DNA from: Pseudoruminococcus massiliensis
GTDB lineage: Bacteria > Bacillota > Clostridia > Oscillospirales > Acutalibacteraceae
Length of the DNA stretch: 58,470 bases
Reading direction: 5' to 3'
Assembly (NCBI RefSeq): GCF_900291955.1
Contig: NZ_OLMR01000010.1
Location: 1-58,470, forward strand
Below are positions 35,642 to 45,033 of the stretch, in pieces (position 1 is the first letter of the stretch; each line of letters opens with the position of its first letter). The translations under genes were made by a program, and so were the position numbers. The notes under the pieces were generated by a model. That model was not told the DNA's origin. It did not search any database and saw only the letters and a program-made list of their open reading frames with translations.

Positions 35642-35662
35642 GAGGTCGCAAATTGCGACCTC
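35642..35662 (-). terminator. Perfect intergenic hairpin in the T4SS operon
   Basis: GAGGTCGCA, AAT, TGCGACCTC, immediately after another short stem AGCCA...TGGCT. It lies in the 84-bp gap between the virB4 stop and the NlpC/P60 start. No long T-run follows, so it may be an attenuator or RNA-stability element rather than a full terminator. Confidence 0.45.
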
Positions 35663-35670
35663 TATCAACA

Positions 35671-38052
35671 TTATTCGACATTTTTCTGCATTTCACGTTT
35701 CTTCTGTTCCGCAATCTTCTCATGAATGTTGGTATTATACAGCCTGTACAAATCTGTATCCTTACTAATCTGATTATCAAATGGAATCACCACAGAACCA
35801 CACTTGATAAGTCCCATTCCCGATGCAGTATTGGTTACGAATCTTAGCTGTGCCTCTGATACCCCGATAACTTCCGCCATCTTGGAACTGTCCGTATTTG
35901 CCTGCTTCAAAAGTGCCACAAACTCAGAGTTTGCAAGCATTGTGGTTGCTGTGTAATTCTGCAACAGATCGACGACATTCTGCGTGATACCTGTACAAAG
36001 ACCTCCCTGCTTTCTTACTTTCTTCCAGAGCTGCTGCAGATATTTTGCAGAATACTCAGAATTAAGTAAGACGTGGAACTCATCAATATAGAGCCATGTT
36101 GCCTTGCCTCTCTTGCCATTCTCAACAATCCTGTTCTGAATAGACTCCATCATGACAAGCATTGTGATAGGACTAAGCTCTGTACCTAAGTCCCTGATGC
36201 CATATACTGTGAATCTGTTATCCACATCCACATTTGTCTGGTGATTGAAGATGTTAAGTGAACCATTTACGAAAAGCTCTAGTGACAATGCAATGTCCTT
36301 TGCCTCGTCCTCCGGCTGTGCCATAAGGATATCGTAAAAGTCACTCATTACAGGGATATACTTCTCTTTGCTCCTTGCAATGTCGATATACAGTTTTCTC
36401 ACACAGCGGTCGATGATTGACTTCTGTCTTGAATTTAAACTGTCCCCGATACACTGCTCACAAAGTCCAAGCATAAACTCGCCCTTCTCTCTAACCATTC
36501 CCTTGGAATCATTCGGATCAAGGCTCCATACATCCATCTCCAGCGGATTCACATAGTTATCCGTGTAGGTAGACATATTTACCACTGTTCCACCATAAGT
36601 ATCAGCTATATCAAAGTACTCGTTCATTGGATCTATGACGATTATCTCATCATCTCCCGACAAGAATACGCTGCCCATCTCCATCTTGCAGAAGAAGGAT
36701 TTACCGGAACCCGGCACACCAAATACAAAGCCATTTCCGTTGATAAGCTTCTTTCTGTTACCGATATTCACATTCTTGCTGATCTGGTTGATACCATAAT
36801 AGTTGCCTGTGCTGTCATTAAGCTCCTGCACATTGAATGGCATAAGTACCGCAAGTGACTGAGTAAGAAGGGTACGCATTGTCTCCACCTGTCTTACACC
36901 AATCGGAAGTGCTGTGTTGAGAGCTTCCCTCTGCTTTAAGTAGTGTATATCAATCGTGCAGCTGTTACGCTTTCCGATGGTCTCCACAGTCTCACATACA
37001 CTCTCAAGCTCCTTCTTGCTTTCTGCCATAAGAATAATGGTTACTCCCACGAAGAAAAGGCACTGGTCATTCTCACGGACGTCATCCATGATTTCCTCAA
37101 TTTCTTTTTTCTCCGTTCTCTTGGCGTATGAAATTTCCGTAGAAAAATCGTTATTCTTATTACGAACTCTCTGCTGTTTGATAATATCCGACTCAATACC
37201 AAGGTATTTTTTCTGAAGCACCTTTGTTGTCAGATCCTTTGGAACAGGCACCACATCAATACTCGTGATAGAATGAACCGGAAGGGAAGTAATCTCATTG
37301 ATGAATCTGTCTGACAAACTGCTCGGATACTTTTTGATAAAAAGTGCCTTGCAGAATTTACTCTCATCCTCAAAATGGTCCGGGAAATATTTCACCATCC
37401 CATTGCACAGGTCATTTCTAAAATCTGCCCCGACCTTCTTTGCCTTTTTGATATCAAAATCAAAGCTGCCCTCATCTCCAAGATGATAATAGTCATAAAG
37501 CACTTTCAGCCTCTCATTTCCATTAAGAGGCACAATCTCCGCACCAAGCTCAATGAAAGCCTTGTGTATCGTTGCCTCAAGGGTTGCAAACTGTGCCTTC
37601 GCCTCCTCAAAGTTCTTTCTCTCAATCGTGATTGTCAGGTATCTCTCCTGCTCAATCCCCTGTCTGCCCTCAATAATCTTCTCTTCAATGATGTCATTGT
37701 AAATTCTTCTGTAATTATTGAAACCATCATTTTTCTCAGCAATCAGAACCTTGTCACGGAGTTCATCCATGTTTTTGTTCTTATTGTTGATCGTAATCTT
37801 ATAATTACAGTCCAGCGAATTTAAGAACTTGCAGTATCTCTCGAAAATACCGATCTGCTCATCCTCGGTTGCTGTCGTGTAATTGATGTCCTGAAAGCGG
37901 TAGCATTTGGAATACTTATTTTTGCTTACTTCAAAAATGCCGTTTTCAGCCACCGCCATAATCTCTATGGTTTCCTGAATGGATTTAGGTGTCTTATACA
38001 AAGGCTCACTCGCCTTCTTTAATAACTTAAATCCGTCTGTAAATAAACCCAT
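35671..38052 (-). CDS. VirB4-family conjugation ATPase
   Basis: A 793-residue T4SS ATPase that powers pilus/channel assembly at the membrane. The N-terminal VirB4 domain is about 1-420. The P-loop domain has Walker A GVPGSGKSFFCK (about 447-458), IVIDPMNEY, Walker B TWLYIDEFHVLL (about 650) and a motif-C-like GITQNVVDLLQN. Length and motifs are normal for Gram-positive TraE/VirB4 proteins. GAGGTTAGAGAC precedes ATG 38052. PrgI lies just upstream, the conserved order in such elements. Confidence 0.93.
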   Translation of the reverse strand: MGLFTDGFKLLKKASEPLYKTPKSIQETIEIMAVAENGIFEVSKNKYSKCYRFQDINYTTATEDEQIGIFERYCKFLNSLDCNYKITINNKNKNMDELRDKVLIAEKNDGFNNYRRIYNDIIEEKIIEGRQGIEQERYLTITIERKNFEEAKAQFATLEATIHKAFIELGAEIVPLNGNERLKVLYDYYHLGDEGSFDFDIKKAKKVGADFRNDLCNGMVKYFPDHFEDESKFCKALFIKKYPSSLSDRFINEITSLPVHSITSIDVVPVPKDLTTKVLQKKYLGIESDIIKQQRVRNKNNDFSTEISYAKRTEKKEIEEIMDDVRENDQCLFFVGVTIILMAESKKELESVCETVETIGKRNSCTIDIHYLKQREALNTALPIGVRQVETMRTLLTQSLAVLMPFNVQELNDSTGNYYGINQISKNVNIGNRKKLINGNGFVFGVPGSGKSFFCKMEMGSVFLSGDDEIIVIDPMNEYFDIADTYGGTVVNMSTYTDNYVNPLEMDVWSLDPNDSKGMVREKGEFMLGLCEQCIGDSLNSRQKSIIDRCVRKLYIDIARSKEKYIPVMSDFYDILMAQPEDEAKDIALSLELFVNGSLNIFNHQTNVDVDNRFTVYGIRDLGTELSPITMLVMMESIQNRIVENGKRGKATWLYIDEFHVLLNSEYSAKYLQQLWKKVRKQGGLCTGITQNVVDLLQNYTATTMLANSEFVALLKQANTDSSKMAEVIGVSEAQLRFVTNTASGMGLIKCGSVVIPFDNQISKDTDLYRLYNTNIHEKIAEQKKREMQKNVE

Positions 38053-38144
38053 GTCTCTAACCTCGCTTTCTTATAATGAAAGCCCGCCGGGAACTTCACC
38101 CTGCGGGCTGTGTTCCCGACCTTTCGGTCAGATACTATTCGTTT

Positions 38145-38657
38145 CTAATGCATTGCCTTATATGCTGCAATGCCTGCTACTGCCGCCACAATGACTGCAA
38201 CAAGTCCAAACAGCATGTTTCTCGTCTTTTTCTTCATTGCTTCAAACTCCTCCTGCTTCTTTACAGCCGAATCAGCTGTTACAGTCTCCGGTTCAGCCTT
38301 TCTGCCTTTCTTCTTTACCTGTTCATTCTGCTCTACTTCTAACTGCTTTATTGCAGGCTCTCCTTCTGTTGATACATAGGTAAGTGCCTTGTTTCCAAAC
38401 ATAAAATGCAGTTTCTTTCCCATATACTCGTAGAAATTCATCCCGTTAAAGGAATAGAATCCGCCAAGTGCAATCGGTGCCACACAGGGAATTGCCACAT
38501 AAGCAGAACCCGTAAGACCGATATACTTGTAAAGAAGAAGGACGATACCGCCACCGACTACTACGCTTGCAATAGAAAATATAAGCTGCCTTGCAGTAAG
38601 TCCCATCGCAACCGATTCCTGATAGCGGTCAATATCCTTGTTTACTTCGATTACCAT
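38145..38657 (-). CDS. PrgI-family T4SS membrane protein
   Basis: A 170-residue protein. The N-terminus (VIEVNKDIDRYQESVAMGLT) and two adjacent membrane segments (ARQLIFSIASVVVGGGIVLL; GSAYVAIPCVAPIALGGFYS) match PrgI (PF12666 type), the VirB3-like partner of VirB4. A long charged C-terminal extension ends in a third membrane segment (LFGLVAVIVAAVAGIAAYKA), which is less usual. It sits directly before virB4, as expected. Confidence 0.88.
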   Translation of the reverse strand: MVIEVNKDIDRYQESVAMGLTARQLIFSIASVVVGGGIVLLLYKYIGLTGSAYVAIPCVAPIALGGFYSFNGMNFYEYMGKKLHFMFGNKALTYVSTEGEPAIKQLEVEQNEQVKKKGRKAEPETVTADSAVKKQEEFEAMKKKTRNMLFGLVAVIVAAVAGIAAYKAMH

Positions 38658-38669
38658 TGTCCCTGCCTC

Positions 38670-39080
38670 CTATCTTGATAAATCCTTTGTCTCCGGCTTT
38701 CTTGTCATTCCAATATTCGCCTCATACTTATCCATTCCATCCGGACACAGTTCTCTAAGCTTATCTACATTGAACAGATAAAGCGGATATTCGCAGAAAC
38801 CACTCCTTTGCGTGAATCCTGTAAACTCTCCAAGGTCGTTATCTGTAATAAACTTTTCAATATCCGGCATGTCATTCACATTCAGATATCCGCAGTAATT
38901 TGGTGCTGCAACCGGCAAATTCACAGTCACATCCCCAAAAGGCTCCTCATATCCATCTTCATTACACATAAGACCGATAAACATTGCCCTGTTATTCATA
39001 TACTGCTGGATATCAAATGTCACCTGCGTTTCTCCGGTTATGCTTGAATTATAAGTAACCTGTTTCTTTTCATTATCCAT
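38670..39080 (-). CDS. DUF4313-like conjugative-element protein
   Basis: A 136-residue protein resembling DUF4313 proteins of conjugative transposons: EPFGDVTVNLPVAAPNYCGY, LNVNDMPDIEKFITDNDLGE and RSGFCEYPLYLFNVDKLREL. Function unknown. It is placed between the VirB6-like gene and prgI with 12-bp gaps, so it is a regular member of the T4SS operon. Confidence 0.8.
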   Translation of the reverse strand: MDNEKKQVTYNSSITGETQVTFDIQQYMNNRAMFIGLMCNEDGYEEPFGDVTVNLPVAAPNYCGYLNVNDMPDIEKFITDNDLGEFTGFTQRSGFCEYPLYLFNVDKLRELCPDGMDKYEANIGMTRKPETKDLSR

Positions 39081-39092
39081 TTCTGCCTCCTT

Positions 39093-39935
39093 CTATAATC
39101 CAAATGCCTTGCTTGTAAGTGTCTGTGCACCCTTCACACTTCCAACAGTCATTGCTATCGTAAATGTCATTTCACACAAATAAATAAGCGTCTGTGCCCA
39201 GTCAGCGTAACTTCCTGTAAATGCTGGAAGTCCTGCATTGATAAATGCATTACATACCACAATTGCAAGTGCCATCGTTACTGCCTCGAATACACACGAA
39301 AGAAAATATTTGCAGTAGGTAGCCATTGTATGACTGACCATTCTGTTTCCTGCCATTGTGGAGCATGCAATCGCACCAAGCGGCACAATAATCAGTATCT
39401 TTAAGAACCTGAAATACACTGTGTAGATGATAAAGAATCCACAGATAATAATGATGATTGCAAGCAAAGCTGTAAGTATCAGCATTACCAGACTTTCACC
39501 AAATCCGAGTCCTTTAATGATATCTGCCTGTGTACTGTCAATGGCAAGCTGCGTCGTTGTCCCGGCAGATATAAGTCCTACCAGATTTCCTATGGAAGTA
39601 AAAAATGCTTTCATGATCGTGACATTATTTGCAACAAACCATTCTGCAAGTCCCAGTCGGATAAGCATACGCAGGATTGATTCAAACCTCATCTCATCTT
39701 TTACATCTATGCTTTCCGAGCAGAAACCGATAACAAAGAACAGCACAACGAGGGAAGAGCCGACCGCTACAAAGACCGGCTCTATCCCCTCAATGACTGC
39801 CCAGGGACCTCCGCCCTTGAAACTGACCGGTGACTGTCCAAGCATTGCAAAGACCAGGGATATCTGATTGTTCCAAAACCCAAACACTGCCTCAAGAAGT
39901 GCAAGGATCTTGTCTCCAAGCTTAAAAATATCCAT
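39093..39935 (-). CDS. VirB6/TrbL-like T4SS membrane protein
   Basis: A 280-residue polytopic protein with five or six membrane segments (for example FVAVGSSLVVLFFVIGFCSE, LVMLILTALLAIIIIICGFF, VFEAVTMALAIVVCNAFINA). Length and placement between the pilin candidate and DUF4313/prgI match the CD0411-type VirB6-like channel protein of clostridial ICEs. The central conserved feel (FLKILIIVPLGAIACSTMAG) is typical. It probably forms the inner-membrane channel. Confidence 0.85.
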   Translation of the reverse strand: MDIFKLGDKILALLEAVFGFWNNQISLVFAMLGQSPVSFKGGGPWAVIEGIEPVFVAVGSSLVVLFFVIGFCSESIDVKDEMRFESILRMLIRLGLAEWFVANNVTIMKAFFTSIGNLVGLISAGTTTQLAIDSTQADIIKGLGFGESLVMLILTALLAIIIIICGFFIIYTVYFRFLKILIIVPLGAIACSTMAGNRMVSHTMATYCKYFLSCVFEAVTMALAIVVCNAFINAGLPAFTGSYADWAQTLIYLCEMTFTIAMTVGSVKGAQTLTSKAFGL

Positions 39936-39989
39936 ACTTGTTATTCACCTCTTTCCTTTTACTAAAAGGGGAAATGCATTTCCCCAATC

Positions 39990-40313
39990 TTAGAAGCCTA
40001 AGAATGTCAGTACTGTTGAAATACCAGCCATCATGACACCTGCTACAATTCCTTTCAGTGCAGAGTTCATGGTAGATGAATCCTGCTGCTGGTAGGCTTG
40101 TGCGAACTCCATAACATTCTTTGCAAGAATGATGACACCAACCGCACCAATGACTGCAATGATAAGTGTCTTTAAATTCTCAAGCGGCTGTGTTACTGCG
40201 GAAGTACCTGTACCTGCTGCAAAACAGGTAGTGCTCATAAGCATCACTCCCATAAGTGCTCCGGATAATGCCGGAACGAATCTCTTTTTTAAGTGAATGA
40301 ATCTACTCTTCAT
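39990..40313 (-). CDS. Maff2/VirB2-like small membrane protein (pilin candidate)
   Basis: A 107-residue protein: signal-like N-terminus (KKRFVPALSGALMGVMLMST, cut after CFA), a short loop, and two membrane helices (LIIAVIGAVGVIILAKNVME; KGIVAGVMMAGISTVLTFLG) separated by QAYQQQDSST. This fits the Maff2 family and VirB2-type pilins. ATG 40313 has GGAGGAGAAAGGC. ATG 40370, in frame and 19 codons upstream with AAGGAG at its own start, is a serious alternative. An almost perfect hairpin lies upstream at 40414-40478. It is the first gene of the T4SS core cluster. Confidence 0.8.
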   Translation of the reverse strand: MKSRFIHLKKRFVPALSGALMGVMLMSTTCFAAGTGTSAVTQPLENLKTLIIAVIGAVGVIILAKNVMEFAQAYQQQDSSTMNSALKGIVAGVMMAGISTVLTFLGF

Positions 40314-40413
40314 GCCTTTCTCCTCCATCTGATTGTTGTTTGTTGTTGAAATAACCTGTTCTTTTCTCATGTTGTTTAATCTCCTTTTTTGAAGTGACAG
40401 AAGCGGAAAAAGC

Positions 40414-40478
40414 CAGAAAGGAATACACATATTCCAATCCGGCTAGCTTTCCGAACGGAATATATGCATTCCTTTCTG
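40414..40478 (-). promoter_or_regulatory. 22-bp inverted repeat upstream of the pilin candidate
   Basis: The arms at 40414-40435 and 40457-40478 pair at 20 of 22 positions around a 21-nt loop (arms start CAGAAAGGAAT). On the minus strand the stem is followed by GCTTTTTCC and then the AAGGAG of the pilin gene, so it may be an attenuator controlling entry into the T4SS cluster. Confidence 0.6.
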
Positions 40479-40582
40479 TCCTGTTGATAGTTACTCTATG
40501 ATAATCAGGCAATGCCTGTTGTACTGGTTAATCGGGCTTTCCCCGATGCGTTTTTGCTGTGACCATCTCCTTTCAAGGTATG

Positions 40583-40616
40583 AAAAAAAGCACCTTAACC
40601 ATATGGCTAAAGTGCT
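40583..40616 (-). terminator. Rho-independent terminator of the XRE gene
   Basis: Minus strand: AGCACTTTAGCCAT pairs with ATGGTTAAGGTGCT and is followed by a run of seven T. It lies 20 bp after the XRE stop and before the hairpin upstream of the pilin gene. Confidence 0.85.
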
Positions 40617-40636
40617 AATTTACTCTCAAATTTGCT

Positions 40637-41176
40637 TTATTCTAAAAGCATTCCATCAATTATTGCAAACTTTGTCTTAAATATAGATCTATTCTGGCAA
40701 TATCGTAATATGACATCCTGTACATAAGGTCTTGTACAATAACTGTCTACCACAATCTGTTTATCTTCCTCTTTCTCTATCCTCTTAAATATGCCTTTTG
40801 CATTCCAATCCGTCTTTACAGCATCTACTAAATCATTACTCATCTCAAGATGTGATAAAATCGTGGAATTCAACTCGGTTTCTTTAATTTCAGATATTTG
40901 TCCATAGTCATTAAGTTGCTTCAATTCTCTCTTAATTGCCTCCGTGTAACTTGTCATACTATTATCTCCTATCAATAAGTATTCAGGTGTTACATCTAGT
41001 GCCTTTGCTAGTTGTAAAAGATTATACGCACTTGGCTCTTCATTGAGTCTACCTTGTTCATAACGTCGTATACTCTGAACAGATATATTTGTTATCTTAC
41101 CCAGCTCTTCCTGTGTATAGTTTCGTATATTACGCAACTCTTTTAATCTATCTGCAAAAGTCTTTTCCGTATTCAT
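40637..41176 (-). CDS. XRE-family regulator within the T4SS region
   Basis: A 179-residue regulator with an HTH domain (about 8-70: ADRLKELRNIRNYTQEELGK, ITNISVQSIRRYEQGRLNEE) and a helical C-terminal domain. GGAGGTACAGG precedes ATG 41176. It has its own promoter and terminator and interrupts the VirD4-to-pilin order, suggesting an independently controlled regulator or a later insertion. A 9-bp inverted repeat in its leader may be its own operator. Confidence 0.85.
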   Translation of the reverse strand: MNTEKTFADRLKELRNIRNYTQEELGKITNISVQSIRRYEQGRLNEEPSAYNLLQLAKALDVTPEYLLIGDNSMTSYTEAIKRELKQLNDYGQISEIKETELNSTILSHLEMSNDLVDAVKTDWNAKGIFKRIEKEEDKQIVVDSYCTRPYVQDVILRYCQNRSIFKTKFAIIDGMLLE

Positions 41177-41213
41177 CCTGTACCTCCAATATAAAATAAT
41201 TTCTGTCTTTTGT

Positions 41214-41293
41214 AACTGCTCACATGTTAGTAGTCCAATAAGCTGAAGCATACTATGTGAGCAAATTATATCATATACTCTGTAATATATCTA
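41214..41293 (-). promoter_or_regulatory. Promoter and possible operator of the XRE gene
   Basis: TATAAT (41265-41270, minus) has a weak -35 (TAGATA, 41288-41293) 17 bp away. Between the -10 and the start codon, TGCTCACAT and ATGTGAGCA form an inverted repeat with about 30 bp between arms, extended by GTTAG/ACTA similarity, well placed for autoregulation. Confidence 0.5.
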
Positions 41294-41299
41294 AAAACA

Positions 41300-43495
41300 T
41301 TACTGCTTCTTTCGATATGAACTCATCTTCTCCACAGTAACCTCCGGATAAAAGTAAGTAAGAATCGTTGCCTTCGGAACTCCTGCCGCAAGTGCCTTCT
41401 TCACTTCCTCTTTCTGCTCCGGTGTATATGACCAGTGCAGCATTCGGTTTGTGATTGTATCCTCCCACTTAGGCTTTTCCCTCTCAGGATTCCTTACAGG
41501 CTTAGTACCAGCACTTCCATTAGAAGAGTTAGCACATTCTGTAGTATCAGACTTCTGTGACTCATCGACATACTCAAGCTCATTTGCCTGCTCCCTGTCA
41601 ATCTTTGCTTTCTGCTCTGCCTCATCCTGCATGGAGAATCTTCTGCTTAACTCCGCATCACCAAGCATCATAAACTGCTCATAGGTAAGAGAATCTATAT
41701 ACACATTCTCGCCCTTATCCCTCAGCTTTTCATAATACTTAACTGCCTTGTCTGAAAGAATCTCAAATGGCGGACCGATAAGATTATCTGCTCCTCTTAT
41801 CTGATGAACATAAGGCTCTCCCTTGCCATCTGCTGTCTGGTTAAACATCGAATGATTGAACGGTATGAACTTATTGTCCATGATAGGATCAAAACCACGG
41901 ATAAAGATAATACATTTCTTATTATCCAGCTTTCTGACTTCATCGGGTGTAAACAATTCTCTGCCTAATACATCATAGTTTCTTGAAGAGCTTCCCTGTC
42001 TGCCCTTTGTTTCTCCACTTGACTTCTTATCAATCGTACCTTTTCCAAGCAGCTCTGACACATACTTATGCGTACTCTGCTCGTTTCCACCGAGATAGAT
42101 GAACGTATCGCAGTTGCCGGGAATTGTCTCCCAGGTATCTTTAAAAAGTGCTTTTAACTGGGCAAAGTTCTGAATAATGATAATACTTGAAATCTCACGG
42201 CTTCGCATTGTCGATAACAGTGAACAGAAGTCATCTGGCAATGCGACATTCGCAAATTCATCTAACATAAATGTCACATGGATTGGCAGCCTTCCACCAC
42301 AATTAAAGTCTGCCTGATAGTACAATTCCTGAAATATCTGCGTGTATAACATACCGATAATAAAGTTATAGGATTTGTCACTATCCGGGATTACACAAAA
42401 GAGTGCTGTCTTTGTCTCCCCATCTCCGTTTACACCAATACCGATATCGGACAGATTAAGCTCATCTTTGGAGAGTAATCGTAAAACCTGCTTATTTTCA
42501 AGAAATGCAAGTCTTGAGTTGGCACTGATGATAATGGAACGGACGGTATCTCCTGCACCTCGCATACATTTGTTGTACTGCTTTACTGCCGGATGATTAG
42601 CTCCGAGTGGGGAACTCTCCTCTAAGAACTTCATTCGCACATCCAGTTTCGACGCCTTTCCCTGCTCTGTCACTTCTGCTTCTCCAAGAAGCTTCAGTAC
42701 TGTCTCAAAGTTTCTCTTTGCCGGCTGTACTTCAAGCCACACATAATAAAAGATTGACTGTAAAAATAATCCTTCTGCTTTCTCCCAGAATGGATCACTT
42801 GGAGTGGAACCCTTTGGTGTGGTATTACTGATAAGATTGGTAATCAGCTTTACAACATCTGTTTCCTCTCTGATATAGGAAAACGGATTATAGCAGTCCG
42901 ACTTATCCATCTCAAGCAGATTGATGACCTTCACATTGTATCCGTTATTCTTTAACATCTGCCCGCAACTTCTAAGAATCTCACCTTTTGGATCAGTACA
43001 GATAAAAGAACAGTTATGTGGCATCTGCATCAGATTCGGCTTTACTTCATAAAATGTTTTTCCTGCTCCGGAACCACCACAGATAAGTATATTTCCATTG
43101 AGCTTGAGTCTCCTAAAATCCAGCGACATCTTCACATTTTGGCTGAGTATCCGGTTGAAATTCTCATCCTTATCTGCAAGTATCTTGTTGACCTGCTTCG
43201 GATTTTCAAATCTTGCCGTACCAAATTCCTTACCGGGCATATAGTTTCTCTGACTGGTGTAATACATGACAATAGCCATCGCATAGATACCTAATGCAAT
43301 GGCTACTGCTTTTACTGTATTGGAATTGTAATAGTTGGCAAAGGGAACAGCACATACTTCATTGAATCTGTCCATAAATTCATTAAAGGCAATCCCTTCT
43401 GCCCACGCACCATTTATCAGATAACCAAGATACCCGGCTAACACTGCACCCACAAGGATGAATATCAGTGACGGCTTTTTCTTTGTTGTCTGCAT
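41300..43495 (-). CDS. VirD4/TraG-type coupling protein
   Basis: A 731-residue T4SS coupling ATPase that links the relaxosome to the channel. It has two N-terminal membrane segments (FILVGAVLAGYLGYLINGAW; VKAVAIALGIYAMAIVMYYT), Walker A CGGSGAGKT (about 138-146) followed by FICTDPKGEILR, and Walker B HVTFMLDEFANVA. The C-terminal tail is acidic, then basic. Length and motifs are complete. PcfB is encoded 6 bp upstream, the usual partner. Confidence 0.94.
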   Translation of the reverse strand: MQTTKKKPSLIFILVGAVLAGYLGYLINGAWAEGIAFNEFMDRFNEVCAVPFANYYNSNTVKAVAIALGIYAMAIVMYYTSQRNYMPGKEFGTARFENPKQVNKILADKDENFNRILSQNVKMSLDFRRLKLNGNILICGGSGAGKTFYEVKPNLMQMPHNCSFICTDPKGEILRSCGQMLKNNGYNVKVINLLEMDKSDCYNPFSYIREETDVVKLITNLISNTTPKGSTPSDPFWEKAEGLFLQSIFYYVWLEVQPAKRNFETVLKLLGEAEVTEQGKASKLDVRMKFLEESSPLGANHPAVKQYNKCMRGAGDTVRSIIISANSRLAFLENKQVLRLLSKDELNLSDIGIGVNGDGETKTALFCVIPDSDKSYNFIIGMLYTQIFQELYYQADFNCGGRLPIHVTFMLDEFANVALPDDFCSLLSTMRSREISSIIIIQNFAQLKALFKDTWETIPGNCDTFIYLGGNEQSTHKYVSELLGKGTIDKKSSGETKGRQGSSSRNYDVLGRELFTPDEVRKLDNKKCIIFIRGFDPIMDNKFIPFNHSMFNQTADGKGEPYVHQIRGADNLIGPPFEILSDKAVKYYEKLRDKGENVYIDSLTYEQFMMLGDAELSRRFSMQDEAEQKAKIDREQANELEYVDESQKSDTTECANSSNGSAGTKPVRNPEREKPKWEDTITNRMLHWSYTPEQKEEVKKALAAGVPKATILTYFYPEVTVEKMSSYRKKQ

Positions 43496-43501
43496 AGGCT
43501 G

Positions 43502-44620
43502 CTACCTCGCTTTCTTCGTGGTAACAGTTTTCTTCTGTGTGGTCTTTTTCTGCTGCTTCTGTACTTTCTCGTAACGCTCCCTGACAGATGACTCCACCTT
43601 GTCGTAGTGAGTATAAAGCTCGGTTCCTTTCTGGGTTGTCACCACACGATTCTGCTCATCGTAAAGCTTATAATCCTTGGTGGAATCAAGGAAAGTAAGC
43701 ATTGTCTTTCCACCATGAATCTCCATGATGTTTTCCTTACGGAGCCATACATATCTTGCCTCTTCTCCCCATGTGCCGGGAACTCTGGTCTTAACAGCAT
43801 GGTCATTCTCTTCGATAATCAGCTTCTTGCTGATAGTCACATCTGATAAGTTCGCATTCTTTGATGCTGCAACTGCCCTCATTCTCTCAGCAAGGTCCTG
43901 ATAGCCTCTAACACGATTGATAAATGCATCCTTGTCCATCATGACTGTATGGGTGCCATCCTCATTTTTCTTTCCAAGCACACCGATTGTCTCTAGCTGT
44001 TTGATAACACTTTCAGCCTGCTCACCATTGATACTGAAATTCTCCTTGACCTGATCCACACTGATAGCTTTCTTTTCCATTGCAAACATTCCGACCTTTT
44101 CGATCAGTCCGTCAATAGCGGTATTAACCCTATCCCCTTCTATCGTGTGGCTTTTCTCGTTTCCCTGCTGTTTCTTCAAAAAATCCATCAGCTTGCCAAG
44201 GGATTTTTCATCTCCATTCTTCAGATAATCGTCAAATGTGGCAATCTTACCAAACTTGAGCTTCTGTATCATCATATTCACACGGGGAACTGCCTCTGTA
44301 TGAAAGATTACCTCACTCAGTCCATCTTTCCTGTTACAGTCTGGAAGTACCGAATACAGGATTCCATACTTCTTTGCCATCTTTTCAACCTTTTTCATAT
44401 CTTCGGTATTAAACTGTAACACCTGTAAATCGCCACCTTTTAAGATCAGCTTTCTCATGGATGTCTTGCCAAGTGACTTTTCATAATCAAGCATCCCTTT
44501 TAAGAAATCTATTGCCTTCTGCATGGCAGCAATGCCGCCGCTTCCTACCTTCATGGCAATCTCAATGCCATCATAAGCTACACGGATGATCTGCACCGCT
44601 TCCTGAATCTCTTCTGCCAT
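43502..44620 (-). CDS. PcfB-like (DUF3801) protein
   Basis: A 372-residue protein. The N-terminal half (about 1-160: AAMQKAIDFLKGMLDYEKSL, MRKLILKGGDLQVLQF, AKKYGILYSVLPD) matches the PcfB/DUF3801 domain seen beside VirD4 in conjugative elements. The second half has a winged-helix-like segment and a Lys/Thr-rich tail (KKTTQKKTVTTKKAR), probably nucleic-acid binding. ATG overlaps the previous stop by one base. PcfB is thought to help coupling-protein function. Confidence 0.83.
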   Translation of the reverse strand: MAEEIQEAVQIIRVAYDGIEIAMKVGSGGIAAMQKAIDFLKGMLDYEKSLGKTSMRKLILKGGDLQVLQFNTEDMKKVEKMAKKYGILYSVLPDCNRKDGLSEVIFHTEAVPRVNMMIQKLKFGKIATFDDYLKNGDEKSLGKLMDFLKKQQGNEKSHTIEGDRVNTAIDGLIEKVGMFAMEKKAISVDQVKENFSINGEQAESVIKQLETIGVLGKKNEDGTHTVMMDKDAFINRVRGYQDLAERMRAVAASKNANLSDVTISKKLIIEENDHAVKTRVPGTWGEEARYVWLRKENIMEIHGGKTMLTFLDSTKDYKLYDEQNRVVTTQKGTELYTHYDKVESSVRERYEKVQKQQKKTTQKKTVTTKKAR

Positions 44621-45024
44621 TATCGCACCTCCACTTTCTCTCTAACTGTTGTTTTAAGCGTTTCTGTCTCTGTAGTACGGATTTCCTCGGCTGATACATC
44701 AATACCATAAGTAGTCAAAATATCTGCCAGATGATTGATTGCTTTCTCCTCCTCGATACGATACATTTCAAGTGCCACAAGCAGGTTTTCCACCTGTTCC
44801 ACCCATGCAGGCTTCATATCATATTTAGACCTGTATGTGACCATAATCTCGTCCGACTCAGCCTTATCCGCTGAATGTGCCAAAGCTTCAATAAGAGAAA
44901 TCGTGTCTTCCTTGCTGCCGCTTCTGAATGCGAACTGGACAACAAAGTTTTTCTCTTCCTCTGTAAATTGATGCTCCACACCATTCATCTCTGTTACTGC
45001 TTCATTTACTACTGCTAAATTCAT
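44620..45024 (-). CDS. ICE protein of unknown function, 134 aa
   Basis: An acidic helical protein (VNEAVTEMNGVEHQFTEEEK; FRSGSKEDTISLIEALAHSA; ending TLKTTVREKVEVR). No motif is recognised. It lies between the coiled-coil protein and PcfB with tight spacing, so it is co-transcribed with mobilization and coupling genes. Its regular helices would suit a small adaptor. Confidence 0.7.
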   Translation of the reverse strand: MNLAVVNEAVTEMNGVEHQFTEEEKNFVVQFAFRSGSKEDTISLIEALAHSADKAESDEIMVTYRSKYDMKPAWVEQVENLLVALEMYRIEEEKAINHLADILTTYGIDVSAEEIRTTETETLKTTVREKVEVR

Positions 45025-45033
45025 AAGTTCCTC

